A program made the position numbers and the translations under genes. Source: an uncultured Romboutsia sp. (lineage in GTDB: Bacteria; Bacillota; Clostridia; Peptostreptococcales; Peptostreptococcaceae). From it: a stretch of DNA of 21,768 nt. The notes under the pieces were generated by a model. That model worked only from the letters and a program-made list of their open reading frames with translations, ran no database searches and was not told where the DNA came from. The stretch spans positions 1-21,768 of the forward strand of contig CALESE010000033.1 in assembly GCA_937907205.1 (NCBI GenBank). Reading direction: 5' to 3'. Position 1 is the first letter of the stretch, and every line of letters starts with the position of its first letter. Shown piece after piece: positions 1 through 8,103 of this stretch.

Positions 1-38
1 AACTATTTTTTTATATATTTTTATGTGTTGCACTTAAT

Positions 39-53
39 ATGATAATTTATCAT
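39..53. repeat. Short perfect inverted repeat (7-1-7)
   Basis: ATGATAA and TTATCAT flank a single T, giving a perfect 15-base palindrome. It has the general look of a dimeric regulator site, somewhat like Fur/PerR-type 7-1-7 boxes, but it does not match either consensus well. In sequence this AT-rich it could arise by chance. No gene in the window starts beside it; any target would lie beyond the left edge. The rest of 1-150 shows nothing else I can name. Confidence 0.2.
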
Positions 54-179
54 TAGTAGCATTTTCATATAATAATTAAAATATCTACTCTTATTATTTA
101 ATTTAAATAGTAAACTGTTTTTTCTCAATCTTAAATAATTACATGATTGAAACTTAATAAATATATGGAGGATATTAAT

Positions 180-355
180 TTTTATGGTATGAAGTCTTTG
201 CAGTATGAGTACTTGATAAATTTAATTTTTCTTATAGTTCTATTTCACTTATTAACTCTTCTAGTTTTAATTCTAAAAACATTATATTTTCCTTTTAAAA
301 CACGATATGCATATTATTTTCCAGTTTCATTTTCTCTCTTTTCAAATAGTATCAA
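180..355 (-). pseudogene. Decayed 5' fragment of a GntR-family (FCD/FadR-like) transcription regulator
   Basis: Reading leftwards, an AGGAGG ribosome binding site (364-369) sits 8 bases before a TTG at 355. The frame gives EKRENETGK, then a TAA (316-314) where a GAA would be expected, then YAYRVLK. One extra base near 292 shifts the frame, and the text continues as ENIMFLELK, EELISEIEL, a second TAA (234-232) and EKLNLS. This matches the start of the winged-helix domain of FCD-type GntR regulators, usually like YAYRVLKENI...LELKPG...IsE.eLsekLnlSRTPvREA. The recognition helix after LS is no longer recognisable and no effector domain is seen, so only about 55 of the usual 210-230 residues remain. 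The match rests on memory of the family pattern. The plus-strand frame across the same bases is not credible. Confidence 0.6.
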
Positions 356-388
356 TTTTAACACCTCCTATATATTTTTTAATTTATG

Positions 389-412
389 TGTATACATATT
401 TGTAGTATACTA
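389..412. promoter_or_regulatory. Paired GTATAC-centred palindromes, possible GntR operator
   Basis: TGTATACA (389-396) and TAGTATACTA (403-412) are perfect palindromes whose centres are 15 bases apart. They lie just upstream, on the minus strand, of the ribosome binding site of the decayed GntR gene, and immediately after the cheV stop. Many FCD-type GntR proteins bind TnGTnnnACnA-like palindromes with a TATAC core, and such genes are often self-regulated, so these may be relic operators. The two GTATAC arms could also pair as a weak hairpin after cheV, but there is no clear T-run to make it a terminator. Confidence 0.35.
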
Positions 413-418
413 ATAAGA

Positions 419-1345
419 CTATATTAATCTATCTATAATATTTACTAATCCACAGATTTCTGGTTTATTTATCTGTTCATCTGCTCCAACTTCTTCACCT
501 TTAATTCTTATTTCATCACTAATTAATGAAGAAAATAATATTACAGGTAAAACTTTTAACTCACTATCCTCTTTTATAAGTTTAGTTAATCTATGGCCAT
601 CCATCAATGGCATTTCAATATCTGATATAACACATGATACAAACTCACTTATTGGTAAATCACTATTTTTAGCTTCTGTAAGATATTCCCAAGCTTCTTT
701 TCCGTTATTAAACTTTATTGTATTTTTATACCCTGACTTATGTAAAGCTTTGATGATTAAATTAGAAAGCATAACTGAATCTTCAACTACTAGTATTTTC
801 TTATCACTTTCTTCTCGTTCTCCAAGATTATCTAACTTTTCAAATGCAATAAATGATTCTGGACTTATATCTGCTATAATTTTCTCAAAATCTAAAATTG
901 TTATAAGCCTATCTTTATATTCAGCTATCCCTGTTGCAATACTCTCTTTTCCACCATAAATAACTGAATCAGGTTTCCTTATATCTTCCCAAGAAACTCT
1001 ATCTATACCAACTACTCTTTCAACTCTAAATGCAAAATTTAATTTATTAAAGTATGTAAGAAGAAATATATCATAGCTTCTATCATCTTCTTCCCTAGAT
1101 AATTCTAAACACTTAGCTAAATCTATTACTGTTATTACATCTCCTCTTTGTTTGAATATCCCTTCTACAACATTATGTGAATTTGGCATAGGTTTAACTT
1201 CATGAGCTCTAATAATTTCACGTATTTTAGCTATGTTTATTCCAAATAATTCTCCCCCTACTTTAAATTCTATTATCTCAAGTTCATTTGTACCTGATTC
1301 TAAAAGTATTTTTGTTTGATTTGAATATCCCATAGTTGTTCTCAT
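419..1345 (-). CDS. cheV: CheV: CheW-like coupling domain fused to a receiver domain
   Basis: The 308-residue protein has a CheW-like domain (about 20-165) with the EIxEIIR...GIFKQRGDVITVIDL pattern of receptor-kinase couplers. A linker leads to a response-regulator receiver domain (about 182-308). The receiver keeps the acidic pair E188/D189, the phospho-acceptor D242 in SDIEMPLMDG, S272 and K294. CheV proteins help couple receptors to CheA, and phosphorylation of the receiver tunes that coupling, which adds an adaptation route independent of methylation. The first ATG is chosen because AGGAGG lies about six bases upstream; M5 is the alternative. It lies downstream of cheY but behind a terminator and a 269-base gap, so it is probably transcribed separately. 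Confidence 0.93.
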   Translation of the reverse strand: MRTTMGYSNQTKILLESGTNELEIIEFKVGGELFGINIAKIREIIRAHEVKPMPNSHNVVEGIFKQRGDVITVIDLAKCLELSREEDDRSYDIFLLTYFNKLNFAFRVERVVGIDRVSWEDIRKPDSVIYGGKESIATGIAEYKDRLITILDFEKIIADISPESFIAFEKLDNLGEREESDKKILVVEDSVMLSNLIIKALHKSGYKNTIKFNNGKEAWEYLTEAKNSDLPISEFVSCVISDIEMPLMDGHRLTKLIKEDSELKVLPVILFSSLISDEIRIKGEEVGADEQINKPEICGLVNIIDRLI

Positions 1346-1406
1346 ATATATCCTCCTATATAAAATATTATTTTATTAGCTTATTTCTATTTAAAACTAA
1401 ACTACG

Positions 1407-1436
1407 ATATCGTTTATAATATTTTTGTACATTTTA
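1407..1436 (-). promoter_or_regulatory. Weak candidate promoter for cheV
   Basis: On the minus strand, TAAA (1436-1433) is followed 18 bases later by AACGATAT (1414-1407). This resembles a flagellar sigma-28 promoter (TAAA, about 15 bases, GCCGATAT), but the spacer is long and the first two bases of the -10 differ. The -10 overlaps a small CGATATCG palindrome (1405-1412). A sigma-A promoter using the TATTAT just upstream is equally possible. The rest of the 1346-1551 gap is AT-rich with no open frame I can support. Confidence 0.25.
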
Positions 1437-1551
1437 AAATTTTATATAATTATTGCCTATAATTGATAAATATTTAAACACATACTCTAATGTTTTTATA
1501 TACGGAACTAATAAAAATTATTTAATAATATGTATAAATATATTTTAATTG

Positions 1552-1581
1552 AAAAGGAAGGCATTTAAACGCCTTCCTTTT
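1552..1581 (-). terminator. Rho-independent terminator after cheY (stem 11 bp, likely bidirectional)
   Basis: AAAAGGAAGGC (1552-1562) and GCCTTCCTTTT (1571-1581) form a perfect 11-bp stem around an 8-base loop. Read leftwards the stem ends in TTTTCAATT, closing the chemotaxis transcript about 34 bases after the cheY stop. Read rightwards it ends in six T. It separates cheY from cheV. Confidence 0.8.
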
Positions 1582-1614
1582 TTAGTTAAAATATATTTAT
1601 TAGTATATTTTATT

Positions 1615-1968
1615 TTATAATTTTGATAATGCTGATATAAGCATTTCCTCTTTGAATGGCTTTACAATAAACCCCTTAGCACCATAAATAACAGCTTCTT
1701 TCATCCTAGCTTCTTGACCTAATGCTGATACCATTACAACTGATGCTCCAGGATCAAGTTTTTTAATTTCTCTTAGTGCCTCTAAACCATCCATTTCTGG
1801 CATAGTTATATCCATAGTAACAATATCAGGTTGTAACTCCTTATATTTTTCAATGGCCATAACTCCATTTTCAGCTTCACCAACTATTTCAAATTCATAA
1901 TTAGCAAGCATATTACGAATAGACATACGCATAAATGATGCATCGTCAACAATTAATACTCTTTTCAT
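1615..1968 (-). CDS. cheY: CheY chemotaxis response regulator
   Basis: This is a 117-residue single-domain receiver, the normal CheY length, with no output domain. The active-site set is complete: D8 and D9 for magnesium, D53 as phospho-acceptor in TMDITMPEMDG, S81 and K103 in VKPF. CheA phosphorylates CheY and CheY-P then acts on the motor switch; in Gram-positive bacteria this generally favours smooth swimming. The start has a GGAGG seven bases upstream. It lies 24 bases after cheR, is the last gene before the terminator, and is encoded with a CheC phosphatase that could remove its phosphate. The presumed target, the FliM/FliN switch encoded in the same window, lacks the usual docking peptide. 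Confidence 0.92.
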   Translation of the reverse strand: MKRVLIVDDASFMRMSIRNMLANYEFEIVGEAENGVMAIEKYKELQPDIVTMDITMPEMDGLEALREIKKLDPGASVVMVSALGQEARMKEAVIYGAKGFIVKPFKEEMLISALSKL

Positions 1969-1992
1969 AATTATTCCTCCAATAAATTTATA

Positions 1993-2802
1993 TTATTTTT
2001 TCTTATAGACAGATGGTTTTACTCTTTCAAATTTAGTTTCTAAGTTAGATAAATTCTCAGATAAACCTATAATTAAATAACCCCCTGGCTTTAAAGAATC
2101 ATATAATCTCTTGCATAATGCTTGTTTAGTAGGATTATCAAAATATATCATAACATTTCTACAAAATATGACATCATATCGTCTTACTTCCCAACCAATA
2201 TTTTGGTTAAGATTAAAATATTTGAAATCAACTAAACTTTTTATACTGCTATTTATTTCATAATTTTTAGTATCTACCTTTGTCATATAGTTTTTTACCC
2301 AATTTTGTGGTAATTTAGCTATCTTCTCATCTGTATAAATACCATTTTTAGCTTGTATTAAAACATTATTTGATATATCAGATGCAGTTATAGAAACCTT
2401 AAACTTTGCAGTTGATCCAAATATAGATGTTGCTAGCATAGATATACAATATGGTTCTTCTCCTGTAGATGACGCAGCACACCATATCTTAATTCCACCA
2501 ATTGGTGATTTCTTTAAAGCTGGAACAAATATTTCATTTCTTAGAAACTCAAAATGTGCTTCTTCACGCATAAAATAAGTATAGTTTGTTGTAAGTTTTC
2601 CAACTATGATAGACACATACTCTCCAGTTTTATCTCCCATTAATTTATCTATATAACTTTTAAAATCATTGAAACCTAATTTTTTAATAACTATCCCTAA
2701 TCTAGTTTCTATTAATGTTCTTTTATTTTCAAGATTTATACCATAGTTCTTATGCATAAATGTCTTAAGATATAAAAAATCATCATTTGTTAATTTCATC
2801 AT
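1993..2802 (-). CDS. cheR: CheR chemoreceptor glutamate methyltransferase
   Basis: The 269-residue protein has the usual CheR layout: a small N-terminal helical domain (about 1-75) and a C-terminal S-adenosylmethionine-binding domain (about 80-269). TTNYTYFMRE (about 70-80) matches the conserved TN.T.FFR.. segment. IWCAASSTGEEP (106-117) matches the SAM-binding motif, and YDVIFCRNVMIYF (about 209-221) is the second family signature. CheR methylates glutamates on the cytoplasmic helices of receptors to adapt the signal. It overlaps the end of cheW by 20 bases, which suggests translational coupling, and its GGAG site lies within cheW. No CheB demethylase gene is in the window. Confidence 0.92.
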   Translation of the reverse strand: MMKLTNDDFLYLKTFMHKNYGINLENKRTLIETRLGIVIKKLGFNDFKSYIDKLMGDKTGEYVSIIVGKLTTNYTYFMREEAHFEFLRNEIFVPALKKSPIGGIKIWCAASSTGEEPYCISMLATSIFGSTAKFKVSITASDISNNVLIQAKNGIYTDEKIAKLPQNWVKNYMTKVDTKNYEINSSIKSLVDFKYFNLNQNIGWEVRRYDVIFCRNVMIYFDNPTKQALCKRLYDSLKPGGYLIIGLSENLSNLETKFERVKPSVYKKK

Positions 2803-3265
2803 TCATATCTCCTGCAATTTTTACCAATGAATCACAATCTACTATAAGTTGCGTCTCATTGTTTACTTGATTTATACCATTTATAAATGTTTCTTTTATA
2901 TCATCTTTATCTGATGTTAACTTCATTATTTGATTATCTTTTATTCTTATAAACTCATTTACTGAATCAACAATTAATCCCATCTTATTTATATTGTTCT
3001 CTATTATAATTATACATGTTCTTTCAGTATAATCAATTGCTTCAATACCAAATCTCATTCTTACATCCATTACAGGTATAATTGTACTTCTTAAATTTAT
3101 TATTCCTTTCATATATTCAGGTAAAAACGGTACCTTTGTAATAGGCATCACTTCAATTATTTCTATAATATACTTAGATGATAATGCATATTTTTTATCA
3201 TTTATCATAAATACCATGTATAAATCATTAATTTTATTGTCTAAAACTTCATCATCTATACTCAT
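2783..3265 (-). CDS. cheW: CheW receptor-kinase coupling protein
   Basis: This 160-residue protein is a single CheW domain with short charged tails. YMVFMINDKKYALSS, IIEVMPITKVPFLPEYMKGIINLR and IIPVMDVRMRFG follow the standard CheW pattern. CheW bridges receptors and the P5 domain of CheA in the receptor array at the membrane. The N-terminal 14 residues (acidic) and the C-terminal tail after about residue 150 are less conserved. It lies 99 bases downstream of cheC, the largest gap inside the chemotaxis run, and its end overlaps cheR. Together with CheV, the window encodes two couplers. Confidence 0.9.
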   Translation of the reverse strand: MSIDDEVLDNKINDLYMVFMINDKKYALSSKYIIEIIEVMPITKVPFLPEYMKGIINLRSTIIPVMDVRMRFGIEAIDYTERTCIIIIENNINKMGLIVDSVNEFIRIKDNQIMKLTSDKDDIKETFINGINQVNNETQLIVDCDSLVKIAGDMNDEINK

Positions 3266-3364
3266 AATTACTATACACCTCCTCTAAATAAATTTATACT
3301 TATAGCATATAACTTTTACATTTTTTACATATTATAATAAAATCATAGTTTAATTTATATAATC

Positions 3365-3979
3365 TTAAATATCAAATCCTAACTTTGATAGTAATTTATT
3401 AAAAGACTCCATATTTGGTATAAAATAATATTTACCTTCTATTTCTCTATTTAAAGTAAAAAATTCAGTTTCTACACACAAAAGAAAATCTGATATATCT
3501 TCATATAGTGGTAATGTCAAATTAATAATATCTATCATCACTTTAGTACTGAAATATGGTGTCGATTGATTAATAGTTATTCCAGTCATATTTGATATTG
3601 CAGTTAGATATGTTCCACAAATAATATTACAAATTTCTCCAAAAGTTCCTAATTCCTTACAAACCTCTTCATAGTTATCTATATCCCAATCCATTTCTAT
3701 TCCTAATAACATTGATAATAAATTAAATGCTGAATCAAAATTCATTACTACCATTATAAACCCTTCTAAATCTCCTGATATTTGAAATATAGTTCCAACA
3801 AATAATTCTTCTTGGTAAGTATAACTACTCTTTATATTTGAAAACTTTATTAAATCGATTTTCGGTAATCCAATATCGACTATTTTATTTAACATCTGTG
3901 ATAATGATGTAGATGCATTTCCTGCTCCTATATTGTTTATCTCCTGAAATACACTTAATTTATCTTGTTTAAAATTCAT
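3365..3979 (-). CDS. cheC: CheC-type CheY-P phosphatase
   Basis: The 204-residue protein carries both signature helices of the CheC family. The first is EINNIGAGNASTSLS with E13 and N16. The second is EICNIICGTYLTAIS with E115 and N118. These E-N pairs are the catalytic residues that help hydrolyse the aspartyl phosphate of CheY-P, so both sites look intact. CheC of Bacillus subtilis is activated by CheD and helps link receptor modification to CheY-P level, but no cheD is present here. The start has a good AGGAG site. It follows cheA by 22 bases. CheX or FliY is less likely because of the two-site layout and the lack of a SpoA domain. Confidence 0.85.
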   Translation of the reverse strand: MNFKQDKLSVFQEINNIGAGNASTSLSQMLNKIVDIGLPKIDLIKFSNIKSSYTYQEELFVGTIFQISGDLEGFIMVVMNFDSAFNLLSMLLGIEMDWDIDNYEEVCKELGTFGEICNIICGTYLTAISNMTGITINQSTPYFSTKVMIDIINLTLPLYEDISDFLLCVETEFFTLNREIEGKYYFIPNMESFNKLLSKLGFDI

Positions 3980-4001
3980 AGCCTACTCTCCTATAAAAAT
4001 A

Positions 4002-6119
4002 TTATCTACTTATAATTGAGTTAACGTCAAATATCAAACTTATAGATCCATCTTCAAGTATAGAACAACCTGATATATGTGATTGCATTTTTTCAAACTG
4101 TGTCAAAGGATTAGGCATAGGCTTAATAACTAGATTTTGCTGTCCTATTATTCCATCTACAATTACACAAATATTCCCAATTTCAGATTCCACTAATATC
4201 ATTATTCCATCATTATCATTATTATTATCATTATCATTTTCCATTTTTTTTTCTAGTATATCAGATAATCTATATATTTTGTAACAAGCACCCCTAATTG
4301 TACTATACTCTTCGCCTCTTGGATTTTTTATAATTTCATAAGATCCACTTCTAAATACTTCTTTTATATTAATAGATGGTATTATATAAATTTCACTTCC
4401 TATTTTGACTTTCATTCCATCTATTATAGCTAATGTTAGTGGTATACGAATTACTATTATTGTACCTTTTCCAATATTACTATCAATATTTATTGATCCT
4501 CTTAGTTTTTTTATATTAGTATGAACCACATCCATACCAACACCACGTCCAGAGTATTCTGTAACAGACTCTTTAGTTGAGAATCCTGGTTCTAATATAA
4601 AGTTATAGGCTTCTTTATCAGATATATCTTCAGGGCTTTTATTTGTTATTCCTTTTTGTATAGCTTTCTTAATTATGCAATCTTTATTTAGTCCTCTACC
4701 ATCATCTTTTATAACTATAACAACATCTCCACCAGTATTTTTAACTTCTAAAGTTATTGTAGCTTTTTCAGGCTTTCCATTTTTTTTTCTTTCCTCTGGC
4801 GTTTCGACACCATGATCTATACTATTTCTAATCATATGCATAAGAGGATCAGATATATTCTCTAATATGGTTTTATCTACTTCAGTCTGTTCTCCTATAA
4901 GAACTAACTCTACTATTTTTCCAGTTTTTTTGCTCATATCTCTTACTAATCTTTGCATTTTGGTAAATGTAGATGATATAGGAACCATACGAATTGACAT
5001 AACTATATCTTGTAAATCTGTAGTTAATTGATGTAATCTCCTTGCTTGTTTTTCTAAATTACCTCTATTAAAATTCTCCGATTGGGCTAACTTTTCTACC
5101 ATTGATTCAGTTGTTACAATTTCCCCAACTAAATTCATTAACATATCAATTTTACTTATATTTACCGAAATGAAATTATTTTTACTATTAGAAGACTGAT
5201 TAGGCTTAAATTCTACATTTTTCGTATTGTTCTTCTCTTTTGCTTTGTTATCCGTAGTTGCTTTATTGCCCTCAGTAGCTGTATTTTTTACTACTACTTT
5301 TTTTGTCTTATCACTAGATACAGTAGGTTGTTTATAAGTATTATTTGTTTCTTCCACTACTTCAGGTTCTGACGTATTTTTTGTACTATCGTTCCCAGCC
5401 CCAACTTCATTTATTTCAAATTCCTTAAGGAACATAGTTTCTTTTATACATTTTTCAATATCAGATATTTCTTTAGATGGCTCTAAGTATATTGAAAGTC
5501 CATTTTTAGCTATCTCTTCATCACAATCTCCCTCTAAATCTTCTGGAATTGTTTTTATAGAAGAATACATACCTTCAAGAGACATAACTAAACTAAGAGC
5601 TCTTAAAGATTCCATTTTACAATCTTCTTCGAACAATACTCTTATATTAAGTATATTTTTACCAATTAGCTCTGTATTACTATCATTTTCATAATCTATT
5701 GATATTTTTATTTCATCAGAATCATTTTTTAATAAATTAAGTGCTCTTTTATGAAGTTCATCTATACTAGCTTGTGGAAATAAGCCCTCTTGAACCTTTG
5801 ATATTTCAATTTTTAAAAAATCTATTGTAGCAAGTACAACGTCAATAACTTCCTCCCATTTACCTTTAGAAAGTTTACGACCACCTCTTATCTCATCAAA
5901 AACATCTTCAATGCTATGGGTAAGATTCATTAAGCTATCATACCCCATCATAGCAGATGAACCTTTTATTGTATGCATAACTCTAAAGATTTCTTCTATT
6001 TCATCTTGGCTCAATTCTCCAGTATCAGATTGACCTGAAAGTAAAATTTCTTCTAATTGCTCTAGTAGTTGCATATTTTCATATACATAAAACTCAGTCA
6101 TAGAATCTATTACACTCAT
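4002..6119 (-). CDS. cheA: CheA chemotaxis histidine kinase
   Basis: The 705 residues fall into the standard order. An HPt domain (about 1-130) has the phosphorylated H49 in MHTIKGSSAMMGY. A P2-like CheY-binding domain spans about 153-235. A long Asn/Thr/Lys-rich linker runs to about 315, followed by the P3 dimerisation helices (about 316-390). The ATPase domain (about 391-560) has an N box at HMIRNSIDHG (N432), G1 DDGRG (472-476), FILEPGFST and G2 GRGVGMD (524-530). A CheW-like P5 domain (about 561-705) follows. The kinase receives receptor signals through CheW/CheV and passes phosphate to CheY. P5 contains an Asn/Asp run (628-637) not typical of the family. The ATG has a GGAG site seven bases upstream, and a terminator precedes the gene. 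Confidence 0.95.
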   Translation of the reverse strand: MSVIDSMTEFYVYENMQLLEQLEEILLSGQSDTGELSQDEIEEIFRVMHTIKGSSAMMGYDSLMNLTHSIEDVFDEIRGGRKLSKGKWEEVIDVVLATIDFLKIEISKVQEGLFPQASIDELHKRALNLLKNDSDEIKISIDYENDSNTELIGKNILNIRVLFEEDCKMESLRALSLVMSLEGMYSSIKTIPEDLEGDCDEEIAKNGLSIYLEPSKEISDIEKCIKETMFLKEFEINEVGAGNDSTKNTSEPEVVEETNNTYKQPTVSSDKTKKVVVKNTATEGNKATTDNKAKEKNNTKNVEFKPNQSSNSKNNFISVNISKIDMLMNLVGEIVTTESMVEKLAQSENFNRGNLEKQARRLHQLTTDLQDIVMSIRMVPISSTFTKMQRLVRDMSKKTGKIVELVLIGEQTEVDKTILENISDPLMHMIRNSIDHGVETPEERKKNGKPEKATITLEVKNTGGDVVIVIKDDGRGLNKDCIIKKAIQKGITNKSPEDISDKEAYNFILEPGFSTKESVTEYSGRGVGMDVVHTNIKKLRGSINIDSNIGKGTIIVIRIPLTLAIIDGMKVKIGSEIYIIPSINIKEVFRSGSYEIIKNPRGEEYSTIRGACYKIYRLSDILEKKMENDNDNNNDNDGIMILVESEIGNICVIVDGIIGQQNLVIKPMPNPLTQFEKMQSHISGCSILEDGSISLIFDVNSIISR
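4209..4238 (-). repeat. Trinucleotide-like tract in cheA encoding an Asn/Asp run
   Basis: A run of AAT and GAT codons encodes NDNDNNNDND (CheA residues 628-637), inside the CheW-like domain between two core strands. Because the units are multiples of three, slippage would change loop length but not break the frame. Confidence 0.6.
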
Positions 6120-6161
6120 TTTTTTCTCCTTTATTATTTAACTAAATATATAAATATATAA

Positions 6162-6186
6162 AAAGGAAGCATAAAAGCCTCCTTTA
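6162..6186 (-). terminator. Terminator between the chemoreceptor gene and cheA
   Basis: Read leftwards, AAAGGAGGC pairs with GCTTCCTTT around a six-base loop, nine pairs with one G-U, followed by T-rich sequence (TTTTTATATATT). It lies about 40 bases after the receptor stop and before cheA. Read rightwards the stem has an A-C mismatch, so it works best on the minus strand. cheA may rely on read-through or on a promoter in the remaining 40 bases. Confidence 0.65.
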
Positions 6187-6225
6187 TTATATAAAATATT
6201 AATATGACTTTACTGTATTATATTT

Positions 6226-7980
6226 TTAGTACATATCAAAGTAATCCATACTATCATTAATAAATTCTGATTTTCTTTGAGACTTTCTTCCACATTTTAC
6301 TGTAAATCCTCCAATAAGAGATTTTAACATTTGAGCTTGTCCACTTAACTCTTCACTCGCAGCTGCACTTTCTTCTGATGTTGCAGAGTTTGTTTGAACA
6401 ACACTTGAAATTTGTTCTACACCTAAAGTAATTTGTGAAATTGCCGTAGCTTGTTCTTCTGATGCTTTTGCAATCATTTCAACTGAGTTCATAGTTTGAT
6501 TTGTTATTTCTATTATATTACTTAAAGACTCAGCTGTATTGTTAACAATTTTTGTTCCATTTTCAACTGCTTCTATTGAATTTTCAATAAGTACTGCTGT
6601 ATTTTTTGCAGCTTCAACTGATTTAGAAGCAAGATTTCTAACCTCATCAGCAACAACAGCAAATCCCTTACCAGCAGATCCAGCTCTAGCTGCTTCAACC
6701 GCAGCATTTAATGCTAATATATTAGTTTGGAATGCTATATCATCAATTGTCTTTATTATTCTACCTATTTCATTAGATGTAAATGATATTTCTTCCATAG
6801 CCTTGACCATATGTTTCATTTGTTCATTTCCATTCTTAATTTCACTTCCAGCGCTTATAGTTAAAGAATTTGCATGTTTAGCATTTTGAGCTGTATTCTT
6901 TATCTTATTAGATATCTCAGATAATGTATAAGATAATTCTTGAACTGCAATTGATTGTTCTGTTGCTCCTTGAGCTAACATTTGAGCTCCACTTGATACC
7001 TGATTTGATGCAGCTCCAACTTCATCTGCTGCAGAACTTATTTGTGACATAGTTTTGCTTAAATCATTTGTTATTTTTTCTATTGAATTTTCTATACTCT
7101 TAAATACACCTACGAATTCAACATTTGTACTAATGTTAAAGTTTCCTAAAGCAACTTCTTCTAATACATTTACAGTATCGTTTATAACTTCATTTGTATT
7201 GTTTGCCATTGTTCGCATACTCTCTGCTAAACTTCCTAATTCATCATTTGATTCATAAGATATAAATACATTAAAATCTCCATTAGCCATTTTATTAGCT
7301 GCTTCTTCAATTTCAACTAATGGACCTCTTAAAGATTTTGTTATATATATACCTATAAATACTACAAGTAATATAGATACTACTATTAATGAAATCCCAA
7401 TTATATCCGCTCTTCTTGAAATTTCATGTGCATGTTCTATAAACTGTTTACCAATTTTATCGGCATGCTTATAAAGTGCATCTGCAGATGCTAATACATC
7501 AGAATAAGCTTTAGAATATTCTGATACAATTGATGGTTCAATTTCAGCAACTGTATTGTTGAAACCTTTATTATTTGTTTGTGCATATAGATTATCATAA
7601 GCATTTTTGTACTTTGATATAATATTTTTAAGATTATCTAACTCATATTCAATAGTTAAATCTTTTAAATTAAGCTTACGCATTCTTTCTATTCTATCAT
7701 TTATATTATCAAAATACTGTAGTATTTCTTGTCTTTCTCCATCATGGTTATTATCAACAAATCCACTATTTAAGTTTCTTGATATACCTATTACCTCCAT
7801 ACGAACATTTAAAGACTCTTCAGTAAGCTTGTATGGTCCACGAAATAACTCATCACTTAGTTTATCTGTTTCTTTTAGCTCTACTAGTAAATATATAATT
7901 AAACTAATTGTTAATACTAATATTGTAAAAAAAGACAACATAAGTTTTTTGCCTATTTTTAAATTCTTGAACACATTCAT
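6226..7980 (-). CDS. Methyl-accepting chemotaxis protein (transmembrane chemoreceptor)
   Basis: The 584-residue receptor has a first membrane helix at about 13-34, an extracellular, mostly helical sensor region at about 35-192 (four-helix-bundle type), and a second membrane helix at about 193-214. A HAMP domain follows (about 215-265). A second HAMP-like stretch centred on VALGNFNIS (about 270-310) leads to the cytoplasmic signalling coiled coil. The hairpin tip that binds CheA/CheW, around DDIAFQTNILALNAAVEAARAG (about 413-434), is highly conserved. It senses an unknown ligand and controls CheA. There is no clear C-terminal CheR-tethering pentapeptide; the tail is basic, then acidic. AGGAGG precedes the ATG. 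The gene sits alone between two terminators. Confidence 0.93.
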   Translation of the reverse strand: MNVFKNLKIGKKLMLSFFTILVLTISLIIYLLVELKETDKLSDELFRGPYKLTEESLNVRMEVIGISRNLNSGFVDNNHDGERQEILQYFDNINDRIERMRKLNLKDLTIEYELDNLKNIISKYKNAYDNLYAQTNNKGFNNTVAEIEPSIVSEYSKAYSDVLASADALYKHADKIGKQFIEHAHEISRRADIIGISLIVVSILLVVFIGIYITKSLRGPLVEIEEAANKMANGDFNVFISYESNDELGSLAESMRTMANNTNEVINDTVNVLEEVALGNFNISTNVEFVGVFKSIENSIEKITNDLSKTMSQISSAADEVGAASNQVSSGAQMLAQGATEQSIAVQELSYTLSEISNKIKNTAQNAKHANSLTISAGSEIKNGNEQMKHMVKAMEEISFTSNEIGRIIKTIDDIAFQTNILALNAAVEAARAGSAGKGFAVVADEVRNLASKSVEAAKNTAVLIENSIEAVENGTKIVNNTAESLSNIIEITNQTMNSVEMIAKASEEQATAISQITLGVEQISSVVQTNSATSEESAAASEELSGQAQMLKSLIGGFTVKCGRKSQRKSEFINDSMDYFDMY

Positions 7981-8033
7981 TTTAATACCTCCTTAAATTA
8001 TAAATACAATACATTATCATAATTCATAATAAT

Positions 8034-8062
8034 TTATACGGATAAATATTCCTATAACTTTA
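8034..8062 (-). promoter_or_regulatory. Candidate sigma-28-like promoter for the chemoreceptor gene
   Basis: On the minus strand, TAAA (8062-8059) is followed 16 bases later by TCCGTATAA (8042-8034), about 55 bases before the ATG. This resembles TAAA...GCCGATAA but with an extra or altered base in the -10. Receptors are classic FliA targets and fliA is encoded in this window, which supports the idea. The gap must hold a promoter because a strong terminator precedes it. Confidence 0.3.
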
Positions 8063-8103
8063 TATATCATTGTTTTACTTTTTTATATAAATTTATAAAA
8101 CAA

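Noticed and set aside
147..413. Plus-strand 88-residue hydrophobic frame
   Set aside because: It needs a TTG start with no ribosome binding site, is Phe/Tyr/Leu-rich as expected of the reverse of AT-rich coding DNA, and the opposite strand shows a readable GntR remnant.
3266..3364. Possible promoter or small gene between cheC and cheW
   Set aside because: The 99-base gap is AT-rich with no convincing hairpin, promoter pair or open frame; left uncalled.
7607..7996. Plus-strand 129-residue frame over the chemoreceptor gene
   Set aside because: It is antisense to the well-supported receptor sensor region, Ser/Leu/Ile-rich, and has no family features.
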